From: Prosthecobacter algae
GTDB lineage: Bacteria > Verrucomicrobiota > Verrucomicrobiia > Verrucomicrobiales > Verrucomicrobiaceae
DNA: 64,000 nt
Direction of reading: 5' to 3'
Assembly: GCF_039542385.1 (NCBI RefSeq)
Contig: NZ_BAABIA010000001.1
Span: 62,001-126,000 of the forward strand
The notes below the pieces were generated by a model. The model was not told where the DNA came from and did not search any database. It worked only from the letters and a program-made list of their open reading frames with translations. Every line of letters begins with the position of its first letter. Position 1 is the stretch's first letter. Below, piece by piece: positions 51,045 through 58,857 of this stretch. Position numbers and translations under genes: made by a program.

Positions 51045-54008
51045 ATGAGCCAGACTGGCCGCATGCACGCTGAGTCCCCGGCCTCCGGGTGGCTGGGGCG
51101 TGTCTTTTCCTGGCGGCCCTGGGCGCGGAATTCAGCCGCCCGTGTGCGGGCTGCGGGGACGCGCATCCGGCTGAATCTGCACACAGTGGCCTGGTTTGGC
51201 CTCTGCTGCGTCATGGGTTATGCGGGGGCCGTTCAATCGAATGGTGCGGCCTATCTGCTGGCCTTTTTGACGGGAGCGCTGGGCGTGATGAGCTATGTCT
51301 ATGCCCGCGCGAACTTGCGCGGGCTGGAAGTACGGGTTGGCGCCTCGCCGGTGCACCAAACTGGGCTGGGGGATGTGCTGCCGGTGGAATTGCGGGCAGC
51401 CTCCGGGATGACCCCTTGTGGCATCGAGGTCCTGATCATTGGGGCGGCAAAAAGCACTTTTGTGGACCAGATCCCCAGTGGGCAGTCCGTGCGTTTGCAG
51501 CTTCGCCTTCCGGCGGGCAATGCCCCCGTGAAGCTGCTGCTGCGCAGTGCCTTTCCTCTCGGGCTCCTGCGGGCGCAGCGGGTGGTGAACGTGGAACTGA
51601 CCCGGCATGCGGTGCCTCCTGCTTCTGGAAATCTCCCTCTTCCACCTTCACACATTCAGATGACTGGAGCCGAAGGTCGCAGCGGAGCCAGATCGCTGCC
51701 CAGCCGTGAGGGGGATGACTTTGCCGGATTGCGCGAGTGGCAGCCGGGAGATTCCCCCAAGCACATCGACTGGCGGGCTGTGGCGCGTGGTCGGCCGCTG
51801 CTGGTAAAAAGCTGGGCACGGGGAGTGAGTGAGACTGTTCCGATGGATTGGGAAAACCTACCGCTGCCCGCAGATGAACGGGCCGGGCAGATCGTTCGCT
51901 GGATCCAGATGTGCGAGCAGCAGGGCCTTTCCTATTCGCTCAAGTTGCCGGGGCAGGAAATCGCCTCTGGCCAGGGGGAATCTCATGCCCGCCTCTGTCT
52001 GGCGGCCCTCGCGGAACTGCATGCCGGCGGGATGACGGCGACGGAGACGACGAAGCCGGTCAAAGTGCCTGCCAGTCATGAGCACCGGGCGGGTGTGCCG
52101 CGGGGCCCGTTGGCGCTGCTGAGCATCGTGCTGTTTCTCACGGCGTTGCCTTTGCAGGATCTGGTGGCCCTGCCTGTCCTGGTGATGCTGTTTTTAAGCT
52201 TGTCCTACCGCAGCCTCATCGCCCAGCCCGTGCGATACCGCTGGCTGCCGCTTTCGGTTATCGTCTTGGGATTGGCCGGGGTTTATGCCAGCCAGGGAGA
52301 CCTTATGACGATGGAGGCGGGCATTGCGGTGCTGATTGTTCTGACGGGCGGGAAGATGCTGGAATCTCGCACCCCGCATGATTTTCAGGTCATTGCCATC
52401 ATCGGCTGGTTTTTATGCCTGTGCGGCCTGTTGGCGGACCAGAGCATCACTCGGTCGGTGCTGATGTTCGTCTCCTACGTGATGATTACTGGCTGCATGG
52501 TGCGTTTCCGTCGCGGCGTCCCAGGTGTATGGGCACCTGCACGGCTGACAGGAAGGCTGATCTTGCAGGCCATGCCGTTGGTGCTGCTGCTCTTTGTCGC
52601 TTTCCCCCGGGTAAGTCTGGATTATCTGGTGCGCCTGGGGTCTGGTCGCACGGCAGTGACAGGCGTGCCTTCGTCACTGGATCCAGGCAAGGTGCTGCAG
52701 GTGGCGCGCAGCACGGAAACGGCCTTCCGCGTGGAGTTCCCAGACGGCAATATGCCGGCCAATAACCAGCGTTATTGGCGCTGCGTGGTGCTTTGGGATT
52801 GCCAGGGACTGAGCTGGTCACGCGGTTTGCCGATGAGTTATGCCCCTTCGGCTGGGAGGCCGCAGCCCGGCGACATCCGCCAGACCATCACTCTGGAACC
52901 CCACGGCCAATACTGGCTGCCAGGCCTCGACTGCCCGCTGCGCGGGAGCGATGGCCGGAGCCTGTATCAACTTTCCTCGGAGCGGCTGCTCCAGTCTCAC
53001 GACACGGTGAGGAAAATGCGTCAAATTGAGGTATTGTCCCGCCCTCAAATGGTCTGGGAGCCTTTGCCAGAATATCAGCGCAAGGCCGCCCTACAGGTTC
53101 CCTCCTCACTGCCTGCCAGCCTTCAGAAACTGGCCCAAAAATGGCGCTCAGGGGCTGCAAATGACATGGAGGTGGTGCAGACCGGGCTCGAGTATCTGCG
53201 CACCCAGGGTTTTGAGTACACGCTGGAGCCGGGGTCCTACCTTGGGGCCGGGGCTCTGGAGGAGTTTTTCCTGAATCGCCGGGTGGGGTTTTGCGAGCAC
53301 TTCAGTGCCTCGTTTGCCACCTTGATGCGTGCGGCCGGGGTGCCCTCGCGAGTGGTCATGGGTTATCTCGGTGGTGAAATGTCGATGACGGGCACTCACA
53401 TGATCGTGCGCCAGTCCGATGCGCACTCTTGGACCGAAGTTTGGTTGGAAGGGAGTGGCTGGACACGGGTGGATCCCACAGCTGCCCTGGCCCCAGGGCG
53501 TCTGGATCTGGGCCTGCAAAACTTCCTAGGCGGGGAAGAGGCGCTGGAGCGGCAGCGCAACAGCTTCCTGTGGCGGTCCATGGAGCAGGTCCGGCTGCTC
53601 TGGGAGCATATGAACTATCAATGGTACAAAATGGTCATCAATTTTGATGGGGAATCGCAGTTTGGCTGGCTGAGCTGGCTCGGGCTCAGCGGGCTGAAGC
53701 AAATGTATCTTTTCATCATTTGTGTGTTCCTGGTCATCCTGGTCGCCGGACTTCTGGCGGCCTGGCTGCGCCGGCCCGCCCGGGATCTGGATCCCTGGCA
53801 GCAGACTTGGCGTCTTTTTTGTCGACACCTGGAAAGTCTGGGCCTGCCAGCGCGGCGCGCCAATGAAGGCCCGCTGGCCTATGCGGAGCGTCTCCGTGCC
53901 AAAAAGCCTGAGGTAGTGGAGCTGGCCCAGCAATATGCGACGGCACGCTATGGGGCGGCTGGAAATTCGGTCAAGGCCTTTGAAAAAGCCTGGCGGACTC
54001 TTCGCTGA
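51045..54008 (+). CDS. DUF58 protein fused to a TgpA-type membrane transglutaminase
   Basis: 987 residues. An N-terminal pair of helices (~48-90) leads into DUF58 with its signature at ~222-245 (REGDDFAGLREWQPGDSPKH, then IDWRAVARGRPLLVKSW). A block of about six helices (~345-540; DUF3488/TgpA) follows. The periplasmic transglutaminase core has Cys750 (VGFCEHFSASFATLM), His794 (QSDAHSWTEVWLEG) and Asp810 (WTRVDPTAAL). A final helix (~885-907) precedes a DUF4129-like C-terminus. Usually DUF58 and TgpA are separate genes behind MoxR; here they are one chain. Such proteins may modify periplasmic or cell-surface proteins. The complete triad suggests an active enzyme. Confidence 0.92.
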   Translation: MSQTGRMHAESPASGWLGRVFSWRPWARNSAARVRAAGTRIRLNLHTVAWFGLCCVMGYAGAVQSNGAAYLLAFLTGALGVMSYVYARANLRGLEVRVGASPVHQTGLGDVLPVELRAASGMTPCGIEVLIIGAAKSTFVDQIPSGQSVRLQLRLPAGNAPVKLLLRSAFPLGLLRAQRVVNVELTRHAVPPASGNLPLPPSHIQMTGAEGRSGARSLPSREGDDFAGLREWQPGDSPKHIDWRAVARGRPLLVKSWARGVSETVPMDWENLPLPADERAGQIVRWIQMCEQQGLSYSLKLPGQEIASGQGESHARLCLAALAELHAGGMTATETTKPVKVPASHEHRAGVPRGPLALLSIVLFLTALPLQDLVALPVLVMLFLSLSYRSLIAQPVRYRWLPLSVIVLGLAGVYASQGDLMTMEAGIAVLIVLTGGKMLESRTPHDFQVIAIIGWFLCLCGLLADQSITRSVLMFVSYVMITGCMVRFRRGVPGVWAPARLTGRLILQAMPLVLLLFVAFPRVSLDYLVRLGSGRTAVTGVPSSLDPGKVLQVARSTETAFRVEFPDGNMPANNQRYWRCVVLWDCQGLSWSRGLPMSYAPSAGRPQPGDIRQTITLEPHGQYWLPGLDCPLRGSDGRSLYQLSSERLLQSHDTVRKMRQIEVLSRPQMVWEPLPEYQRKAALQVPSSLPASLQKLAQKWRSGAANDMEVVQTGLEYLRTQGFEYTLEPGSYLGAGALEEFFLNRRVGFCEHFSASFATLMRAAGVPSRVVMGYLGGEMSMTGTHMIVRQSDAHSWTEVWLEGSGWTRVDPTAALAPGRLDLGLQNFLGGEEALERQRNSFLWRSMEQVRLLWEHMNYQWYKMVINFDGESQFGWLSWLGLSGLKQMYLFIICVFLVILVAGLLAAWLRRPARDLDPWQQTWRLFCRHLESLGLPARRANEGPLAYAERLRAKKPEVVELAQQYATARYGAAGNSVKAFEKAWRTLR

Positions 54009-54020
54009 TGAAGCGAACGA

Positions 54021-54064
54021 TCTCGGCGGCACCAGAAATCAGATGTTTCCTGGTACCGCCGAGA
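54021..54064. other. Near-perfect 15-bp hairpin after the transglutaminase fusion gene
   Basis: Arms at 54021-54035 and 54050-54064 with one mismatch and a 14-base loop, starting 12 bases after the stop codon. No T-run follows, so it could protect the mRNA 3' end or act as a factor-dependent terminator. It overlaps the 3' end of the small reverse frame at 54039-54227. Confidence 0.5.
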
Positions 54065-54227
54065 GTTGCGACTGGTGCCCACCAACCCCCCCCGGAGCGG
54101 TGGATCTCCCAGAATTTTTTCCTTGATGCGAGTTAGGCATCGTCTGCGCGGCATAGGCATTTAGCATAGCAGTCATCGCGCCAGCTAGGGCGAGAACGAT
54201 GAAAGAAAATGCTAGGTAGCGGCGCAT
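54039..54227 (-). CDS. Possible small exported peptide (62 residues)
   Basis: The N-terminus MRRYLAFSFIVLALAGAMTAMLNAYAA looks like a real signal peptide, followed by a Gly/Ser/Gln-rich 35-residue remainder. No ribosome site is clear and no family is recognised. The gene would be divergent from the OmpR-type regulator and could be one of its targets, but it could equally be a chance frame. Confidence 0.35.
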   Translation of the reverse strand: MRRYLAFSFIVLALAGAMTAMLNAYAAQTMPNSHQGKNSGRSTAPGGVGGHQSQLSAVPGNI

Positions 54228-54295
54228 GACAGGACTGGAAAGTTAAAGACGATTCAGAAACCGTGTGTGTGGATCAAGTGGGGGAGTTTGATAAA

Positions 54296-54407
54296 TTCGT
54301 GATATTCACGAACGACCACACCATATCGAAACAATACCCCGAAAGTCACCTTACCATTTGGTAATGATGAATCAAAAATAGGCGGAATTTTTCTGAAAGA
54401 TTTTCAG
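54296..54407. promoter_or_regulatory. Cluster of three palindromes upstream of the OmpR-type regulator
   Basis: TTCGTGA-TAT-TCACGAA at 54296-54312, TTACCA-TT-TGGTAA at 54351-54364 and CTGAAA-GAT-TTTCAG at 54393-54407. All are perfect dyads within the AT-rich region 100-210 bases before the regulator start. They are candidate binding sites for the regulator itself or another factor. Short dyads do arise by chance, so the cluster matters more than any one. Confidence 0.42.
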
Positions 54408-54505
54408 ATTCGTAGATGCAGGAACTCATTCGCTGGCGGAATTCAGAATTGCCCGTCTGTTTCCGTATCTTTAGCCTTGGCCGCATTTTGGCCTCATAGT
54501 CATTC

Positions 54506-55180
54506 ATGAACCTCCTGCTCGTCGAAGATGAACCCGAACTCGGCCGCCAGGTGGCTGTTTGGATGAATGATGCCGGACATCCGCTGCATTGGGAGAAGAC
54601 CGGCACCCAGGCCCTGGCCTCGCTGCGGCAGCAGTCCTGGGATGTGGTGATCCTGGATGTGGGCCTGCCTGACATGGACGGCTTCAGCCTGGTTCAAAAA
54701 CTTCGCCGGGATGGTGTGCGCACGCCGGTGCTTTTTCTCACGGCAAGGGCGGAGGTCTCCGACCGCGTTCGCGGCCTAGCCGCTGGCGGGGATGATTACC
54801 TGACCAAACCTTTTGCCTTCGAGGAACTGCTGGCCCGGCTGGAAGCCCTGAACCGCCGCGCCAACAACCATGTGCCCACACATCGCCGTCTTGGGAAATG
54901 CCGCCTGGACTTTGTGCGCCGCCGCGTCAGTTGCGGGCCTGAAAGTGTGGAACTGCAGCCGCGCGAATGGTGCCTGCTGGAGGTGTTGATGAATCATGAG
55001 GGCCGCGTGCTGCCGAAGAAGTTTCTTCTGGAGCAGGTGTGGGACATCCATTTTGACCCAGGCACCAATGTGGTGGATGCCATGGTCTGTAGGCTGCGTC
55101 GCAAACTGGAAATGCCGGGCAGCGGTGTCTTGATCGAGACCATTCGAGGAAAAGGATATGTTTTCAAAACTCTGGCCTGA
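54506..55180 (+). CDS. OmpR-family response regulator
   Basis: 224 residues. The receiver has the acidic pair LLVEDEPEL, phospho-Asp in VVILDVGLPDMDG and Lys in DDYLTKPFAFEEL. The winged-helix DNA-binding domain ends with GTNVVDAMVCRLRRKLEMPGSG and IETIRGKGYVFK. It overlaps the kinase gene by 23 bases, so the pair is translationally linked. The resemblance is to CopR/QseB/PmrA-type regulators; the signal is unknown. The envelope-stress-like genes that follow suggest it senses membrane or periplasmic damage. Confidence 0.94.
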   Translation: MNLLLVEDEPELGRQVAVWMNDAGHPLHWEKTGTQALASLRQQSWDVVILDVGLPDMDGFSLVQKLRRDGVRTPVLFLTARAEVSDRVRGLAAGGDDYLTKPFAFEELLARLEALNRRANNHVPTHRRLGKCRLDFVRRRVSCGPESVELQPREWCLLEVLMNHEGRVLPKKFLLEQVWDIHFDPGTNVVDAMVCRLRRKLEMPGSGVLIETIRGKGYVFKTLA

Positions 55181-56549
55181 GAGACTTCCTTCACCTTGGC
55201 GGCTGGCGCTGCTGATGGGGCTGATTGTCATCGTCAACATCCTGCTGATCCTGACCTTTGTCCGGATCGCCGTCAGCCAGGACATGCGTCTGGTGGATCG
55301 CAGCCGGGTCACGGATGACCTCATCGAATATTCGGTTCTTTACACGAATGGCGGGCTCAATGGCATGAAGAAGGTCTTTCATGCCAGCCAGCACATCGAC
55401 TGGAATGCCCTGCGTCTCACCACCGCCTACGGGAAGGTCATTCATGAAGAGATCCCGGCAGAGATGAAGGGCTTTCCCTGGCCGGAGCAAACGGTGAAGT
55501 TCCTGCTGGAGGCTGGCGATATGGACCTCATGGAAATCAGCAGTCCAGATCAGCCTCTGCGTCTGCATCTGGGGGCGATCCGCCTGTGGGATGGCAACAC
55601 GCTTTGGTTTGGGCGCAGCGATATCCAGGCGCGCCGCCATCTGGCGAACATTGAGAGGCACCTCTGGTTCGCCGGGCTGACGGCGGCGCTCATCTCCTTC
55701 CTTCCGGTCGTCTGGTACATGCATGATGTGCTGCGCCCCATCCAGTCCTTCATCGTCAGTGCCGAGCGCATGCGGGTTCCGGGCAGCAACACACGCCTTC
55801 GTGCGCCGGGTGCCATCCCTGAATTGAAAGCCCTCGCGAATGTGGTGAACACTGGGTTGGACCAGATCCGCGCACTGACACGGGAACTCCAGTCCACCAA
55901 TGATTTCCTCGCTCACGAACTGCGCACACCACTGGCCCGCGTGCGCGGAAACCTGGAACATTTTCACGATCAGACCGACAATGAAATGGCGCGTGAGGCC
56001 GCTGCCCGCAGCTTGGAGGAAATTGACCGCGCCACTCAACTGGTGCAGACGCTCCTCACCATTCGCGCAGGGGATCATGTGGCTCTTCGTCTGCATCGTC
56101 AGGTTACCTCACTGGATGGCCTTCTTAGCAGTCTGGTGGAACTTTTCATTCCAGCGGCTGAGGACCGGCGTCTCACGCTGACCCTCGGCACAGGTCTCAG
56201 CCTCACCCTGAATGTGGACCGTGAGCTGCTGACGCAGGCCGTCTCCAATCTGCTGGACAATGCCCTCGCTTACACCCATGCGGGCGGTGAGGTGAAGGTG
56301 AGCTGGATGGGCGAAGGCACTGGTGCGGTCATTACGGTGGAGGATACTGGCCCCGGGCTACACCCCGAGGAACTGGAGGTCATCTGGGATCGTTACGTGC
56401 GCGGCAGTGCCGCCCGGCCCAAGACCTCCGGCATGGGCCTGGGACTCAGCCTCGTGCGCTCCATCGCCATGGCTCATGGCGGCAATGCTGGCGGGCAGAA
56501 CCGCGAAGGCGGCGGTGCCACGTTTTGGATTTACATTCCAGGCGCTTGA
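55158..56549 (+). CDS. Membrane sensor histidine kinase
   Basis: 463 residues. The first helix (~15-37) precedes a ~135-residue periplasmic sensor, and the second helix lies near 172-190. A HAMP-like linker (RPIQSFIVSAERM) follows, then the HisKA motif NDFLAHELRTPLARVRGN and HATPase motifs (LLDNALAYTH; EDTGPGLHPEE; GLGLSLVRSIAMAHGG). It pairs with the overlapping OmpR-type regulator. The sensor domain matches no family I recognise. The next gene, an ECF sigma factor, starts 52 bases later. Confidence 0.92.
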   Translation: MFSKLWPERLPSPWRLALLMGLIVIVNILLILTFVRIAVSQDMRLVDRSRVTDDLIEYSVLYTNGGLNGMKKVFHASQHIDWNALRLTTAYGKVIHEEIPAEMKGFPWPEQTVKFLLEAGDMDLMEISSPDQPLRLHLGAIRLWDGNTLWFGRSDIQARRHLANIERHLWFAGLTAALISFLPVVWYMHDVLRPIQSFIVSAERMRVPGSNTRLRAPGAIPELKALANVVNTGLDQIRALTRELQSTNDFLAHELRTPLARVRGNLEHFHDQTDNEMAREAAARSLEEIDRATQLVQTLLTIRAGDHVALRLHRQVTSLDGLLSSLVELFIPAAEDRRLTLTLGTGLSLTLNVDRELLTQAVSNLLDNALAYTHAGGEVKVSWMGEGTGAVITVEDTGPGLHPEELEVIWDRYVRGSAARPKTSGMGLGLSLVRSIAMAHGGNAGGQNREGGGATFWIYIPGA

Positions 56550-56601
56550 TCCAGTGGCTGTCATACAGACGGCAGGGTGATGTCACTCAGAGGGCAAATG
56601 A

Positions 56602-57138
56602 ATGGAGCGCGAACTTGCCGATCACCTCGAATCTCTGCACGCCGATGCCTACGGCTGGGCACTGCATTGCTGTGCAGGGGACTTTTCGCGGGCGGAAGAG
56701 GTGCTACAAAACGCCTACTTGAAGCTCGCCTCGGGGCGCAGTCGGCCTGCGGGAGCTTCTTCATTCAAGACGTGGTGGTTTGGCGTCATTCGCTACACCG
56801 CCCACGAGGAGTTTCGGCGGCTGCGCTACCGCGAATCCCTGCTGGGGAAACTTTGGCTGCAGATCAGTGGCGATTTTCAGGACCCACGCCCCTCTCCCTC
56901 GCATCAGGCGGAGCTGGACGAACAAACTTTGCAACTGCGAGCTGCCCTAGCCCAGTTGCCGACCCGTCAGGCAGAGGTGCTGCACCTAGTTTTTTATCAG
57001 GACCTCACATTGAGCGAGGCCGCTGTCGTGATGAAGGTCGGCCTGGGTTCCGTGCGACAGCATTACGAACGAGGCAAGGCCCGCCTGCGCAGTCTCCTAC
57101 AAACCTCCGATTCCGATCATGAAAACCTCCTCCGATAA
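56602..57138 (+). CDS. ECF-type RNA polymerase sigma factor
   Basis: 178 residues; the start follows AGAGGG at suitable spacing. Region 2 reads FSRAEEVLQNAYLKLA, then SFKTWWFGVIRYTAHEEFRRLRYRE. Region 4 is LPTRQAEVLHLVFYQDLTLSEAAVVMK, followed by GLGSVRQHYERGKARLRSLL. It should direct RNA polymerase to a stress regulon when freed from an anti-sigma factor. The next gene overlaps it by 20 bases and encodes a small membrane protein, the expected place for such a factor. Confidence 0.9.
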   Translation: MERELADHLESLHADAYGWALHCCAGDFSRAEEVLQNAYLKLASGRSRPAGASSFKTWWFGVIRYTAHEEFRRLRYRESLLGKLWLQISGDFQDPRPSPSHQAELDEQTLQLRAALAQLPTRQAEVLHLVFYQDLTLSEAAVVMKVGLGSVRQHYERGKARLRSLLQTSDSDHENLLR

Positions 57139-57460
57139 CGACCTTCGCGCCCGCTTCCAAGCCCAGCGCCAGGCTGAGCGTGAGCAGGCCCCTTGTTGGG
57201 ATGGGATTACTTTGCAGTCTCCGGGCCGTGCGCGGAAACCCATGCTGAATCTGCGCCTCCTGGCCCTGCCAGCCTGTGCCGCTGCTCTCCTGGTGCTCGT
57301 TACCTGGCTTGCCTTGCCTGCCCCGGCTCCACGACTGGTGGAGGCCCTACCCGTTCTGCTAGACAACCCTGCCGCGCCGCTCTTTGCCGGGCTCGAACCG
57401 GACACGGCTGCACCCAGTGATTTTCTGCTGCCTTCCTACCTTCAAATTGAACTGCCATGA
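57119..57460 (+). CDS. Small single-helix membrane protein, probable anti-sigma partner
   Basis: 113 residues. The N-terminal 40 residues are charged and cytosolic (RARFQAQRQAEREQ), one helix spans about 45-66 (LLALPACAAALLVLVTWLAL), and a short Pro-rich periplasmic end follows. The overlap with the sigma factor gene and this topology suit an anti-sigma factor. There is no zinc HxxxCxxC motif, so if so it is an atypical one. The stop overlaps the next gene (ATGA). Confidence 0.68.
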   Translation: MKTSSDNDLRARFQAQRQAEREQAPCWDGITLQSPGRARKPMLNLRLLALPACAAALLVLVTWLALPAPAPRLVEALPVLLDNPAAPLFAGLEPDTAAPSDFLLPSYLQIELP

Positions 57461-58290
57461 AACGTCTGCTCTTCATTTTTCTCTGTGTTGCCTCGCCCCT
57501 CATCGCCGGGCCAGAAGCCTGGCTGGAGGCGGGGCTTTTAACGCCGGAAATGATCGCTTCCGTGAAGCCTGAACTTGGCCTAACAAGTGATCAGGAGTCT
57601 AAAATGGGTGTTTTAGCAAAGGAGGCTCTGGCCGCAGCCGAGCCTGTAGAAAAACAAGTGCGGGAGCGCGAACGGGAACTCACTCGCCTGTTGCGCCAGC
57701 CCACCTCCACCGCGGTAGAGGCAGAAGCTGCCCTGAAAACCTTGCTCGAAGCTGAGGCAGAGGTGAAACATATGCGCCTGCGCACCCTGCTGGCTTTGCG
57801 CGATGTGCTGACTCCTGAACAGCAGGAAAAGGCGGTGAAGCTGACACCTGGCCGACGGGCAAAAAACAGCAATGTGGAAGCCCGCATGAAAGAAAAGGCT
57901 CAGCGCCTCAAGACTGCTGTCGAGTCCCTGGGCGTACCGCCTACGCAGGCCATGCAGGAGCGTGGTGAGGCCATTGTGGCCCTTGTGCGAGGCGGCGACT
58001 ATGGGGCCGCAGATCAGGCGCTGGATCAGCTCACCGCAGACAGCGGCCTTGATCAAGCTGAGAAGGTGACAGCCCCCGATTTCAGCCAGTTTTCACCCGG
58101 TGACATCGATTTGACCGTGCTGAAACAACGCTACACTGATGTCGAAGTGGCTGCCCAAAGGGTGGTTTCCATTCCTTTGGTTCGGCAATTGATCGAAGGC
58201 AAGAAAGCCCTCGAAGCTGCCAAACTTGCCGAAGATGCGGAGCAGGTGGGCCGCATCCTCACCTGGGCTGAAGAGTTGCTGAAAAAGTAA
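57457..58290 (+). CDS. CpxP/Spy-like periplasmic helical protein
   Basis: 277 residues with a signal peptide (KRLLFIFLCVASPLIAG). The rest is almost all helix, with two LTxxQ-type motifs (LGLTSDQESKMGVLAKEA and LRDVLTPEQQEKAVKL), which mark the CpxP/Spy/CnrX group. These periplasmic proteins sense misfolded protein or metals and feed back on envelope-stress systems. It is longer than the ~150 residues of Spy; the C-terminal ~120 residues are unassigned. Overlap with the preceding gene, and the sigma factor and two-component pair before it, make a periplasmic-stress sensor role likely. Confidence 0.72.
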   Translation: MKRLLFIFLCVASPLIAGPEAWLEAGLLTPEMIASVKPELGLTSDQESKMGVLAKEALAAAEPVEKQVRERERELTRLLRQPTSTAVEAEAALKTLLEAEAEVKHMRLRTLLALRDVLTPEQQEKAVKLTPGRRAKNSNVEARMKEKAQRLKTAVESLGVPPTQAMQERGEAIVALVRGGDYGAADQALDQLTADSGLDQAEKVTAPDFSQFSPGDIDLTVLKQRYTDVEVAAQRVVSIPLVRQLIEGKKALEAAKLAEDAEQVGRILTWAEELLKK

Positions 58291-58340
58291 GCTTCACACG
58301 TGTTTACTGAACAGGGGGCCATGTTCTTGGACGTGACCGT

Positions 58341-58811
58341 TTATAGCCGCAGCCTGTAGGCCGCATCGCAGCGGGCGGCACAGTGCTCGGGTTCATAGCG
58401 TTGAAAGCCCGCCTTTTCATACATGCGCACGGCCTCCTTCAGCACCGCTGCCGTCTCCAGCCGCACTTCACTAAATCCGAGGGCGGTGGCACGTGACAGA
58501 GCATGCTGCAGCAAGGCCTTGCCAATGCCCAGCCCGCGATACTGCGGATGCAGGTACATTTTGCGCAGCTCGCAGATGCCGGGTTCCTGCGGCTGCAGGC
58601 CCACGCTGCCGATGACTCGGCCTTCTGTATTGGTCACCACATCAAAGCAGCCGCCGCGCTTTGCATAATGGCCTTCCAGGTCAAAGAGATCGGCGTCCGT
58701 CGTCTCGGGGTCCACTTGCAAGGCATAGTCTGCAAGGACGCTGAAAACGAGTGCTCGGACGGCATCGCAATCGGCTTGGGTGGCAGGGCGAAGTGTAAAC
58801 TCTGGAGGCAT
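58341..58811 (-). CDS. GNAT-family N-acetyltransferase
   Basis: 156 residues, a full GNAT domain. The acetyl-CoA pyrophosphate loop is YRGLGIGKALLQHAL, preceded by ICELRKMYLHPQ and followed by LGFSEVRLETAAVLKEAVRMYEKAGF. The substrate is not deducible. It lies 46 bases behind the giant beta-strand repeat gene on the same strand, so read-through from that gene is possible, and it converges on the CpxP-like gene. Confidence 0.9.
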   Translation of the reverse strand: MPPEFTLRPATQADCDAVRALVFSVLADYALQVDPETTDADLFDLEGHYAKRGGCFDVVTNTEGRVIGSVGLQPQEPGICELRKMYLHPQYRGLGIGKALLQHALSRATALGFSEVRLETAAVLKEAVRMYEKAGFQRYEPEHCAARCDAAYRLRL

Positions 58812-58857
58812 GGGCAGGGGAGAAATGGACCTCCATAGCCCCTAGATTGCAAGTGCC

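Larger units (their letters stand above)
54009..54505. other. 497-base intergenic region with hairpin, small reverse frame and operator-like dyads
   Basis: This is the longest gap in the window. It holds a 15-bp near-perfect hairpin (54021-54064), a small minus-strand frame with signal-like start (54039-54227), and an AT-rich stretch from about 54280 that carries three short palindromes. That stretch directly precedes the OmpR-type regulator and is likely its promoter region. Confidence 0.6.
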
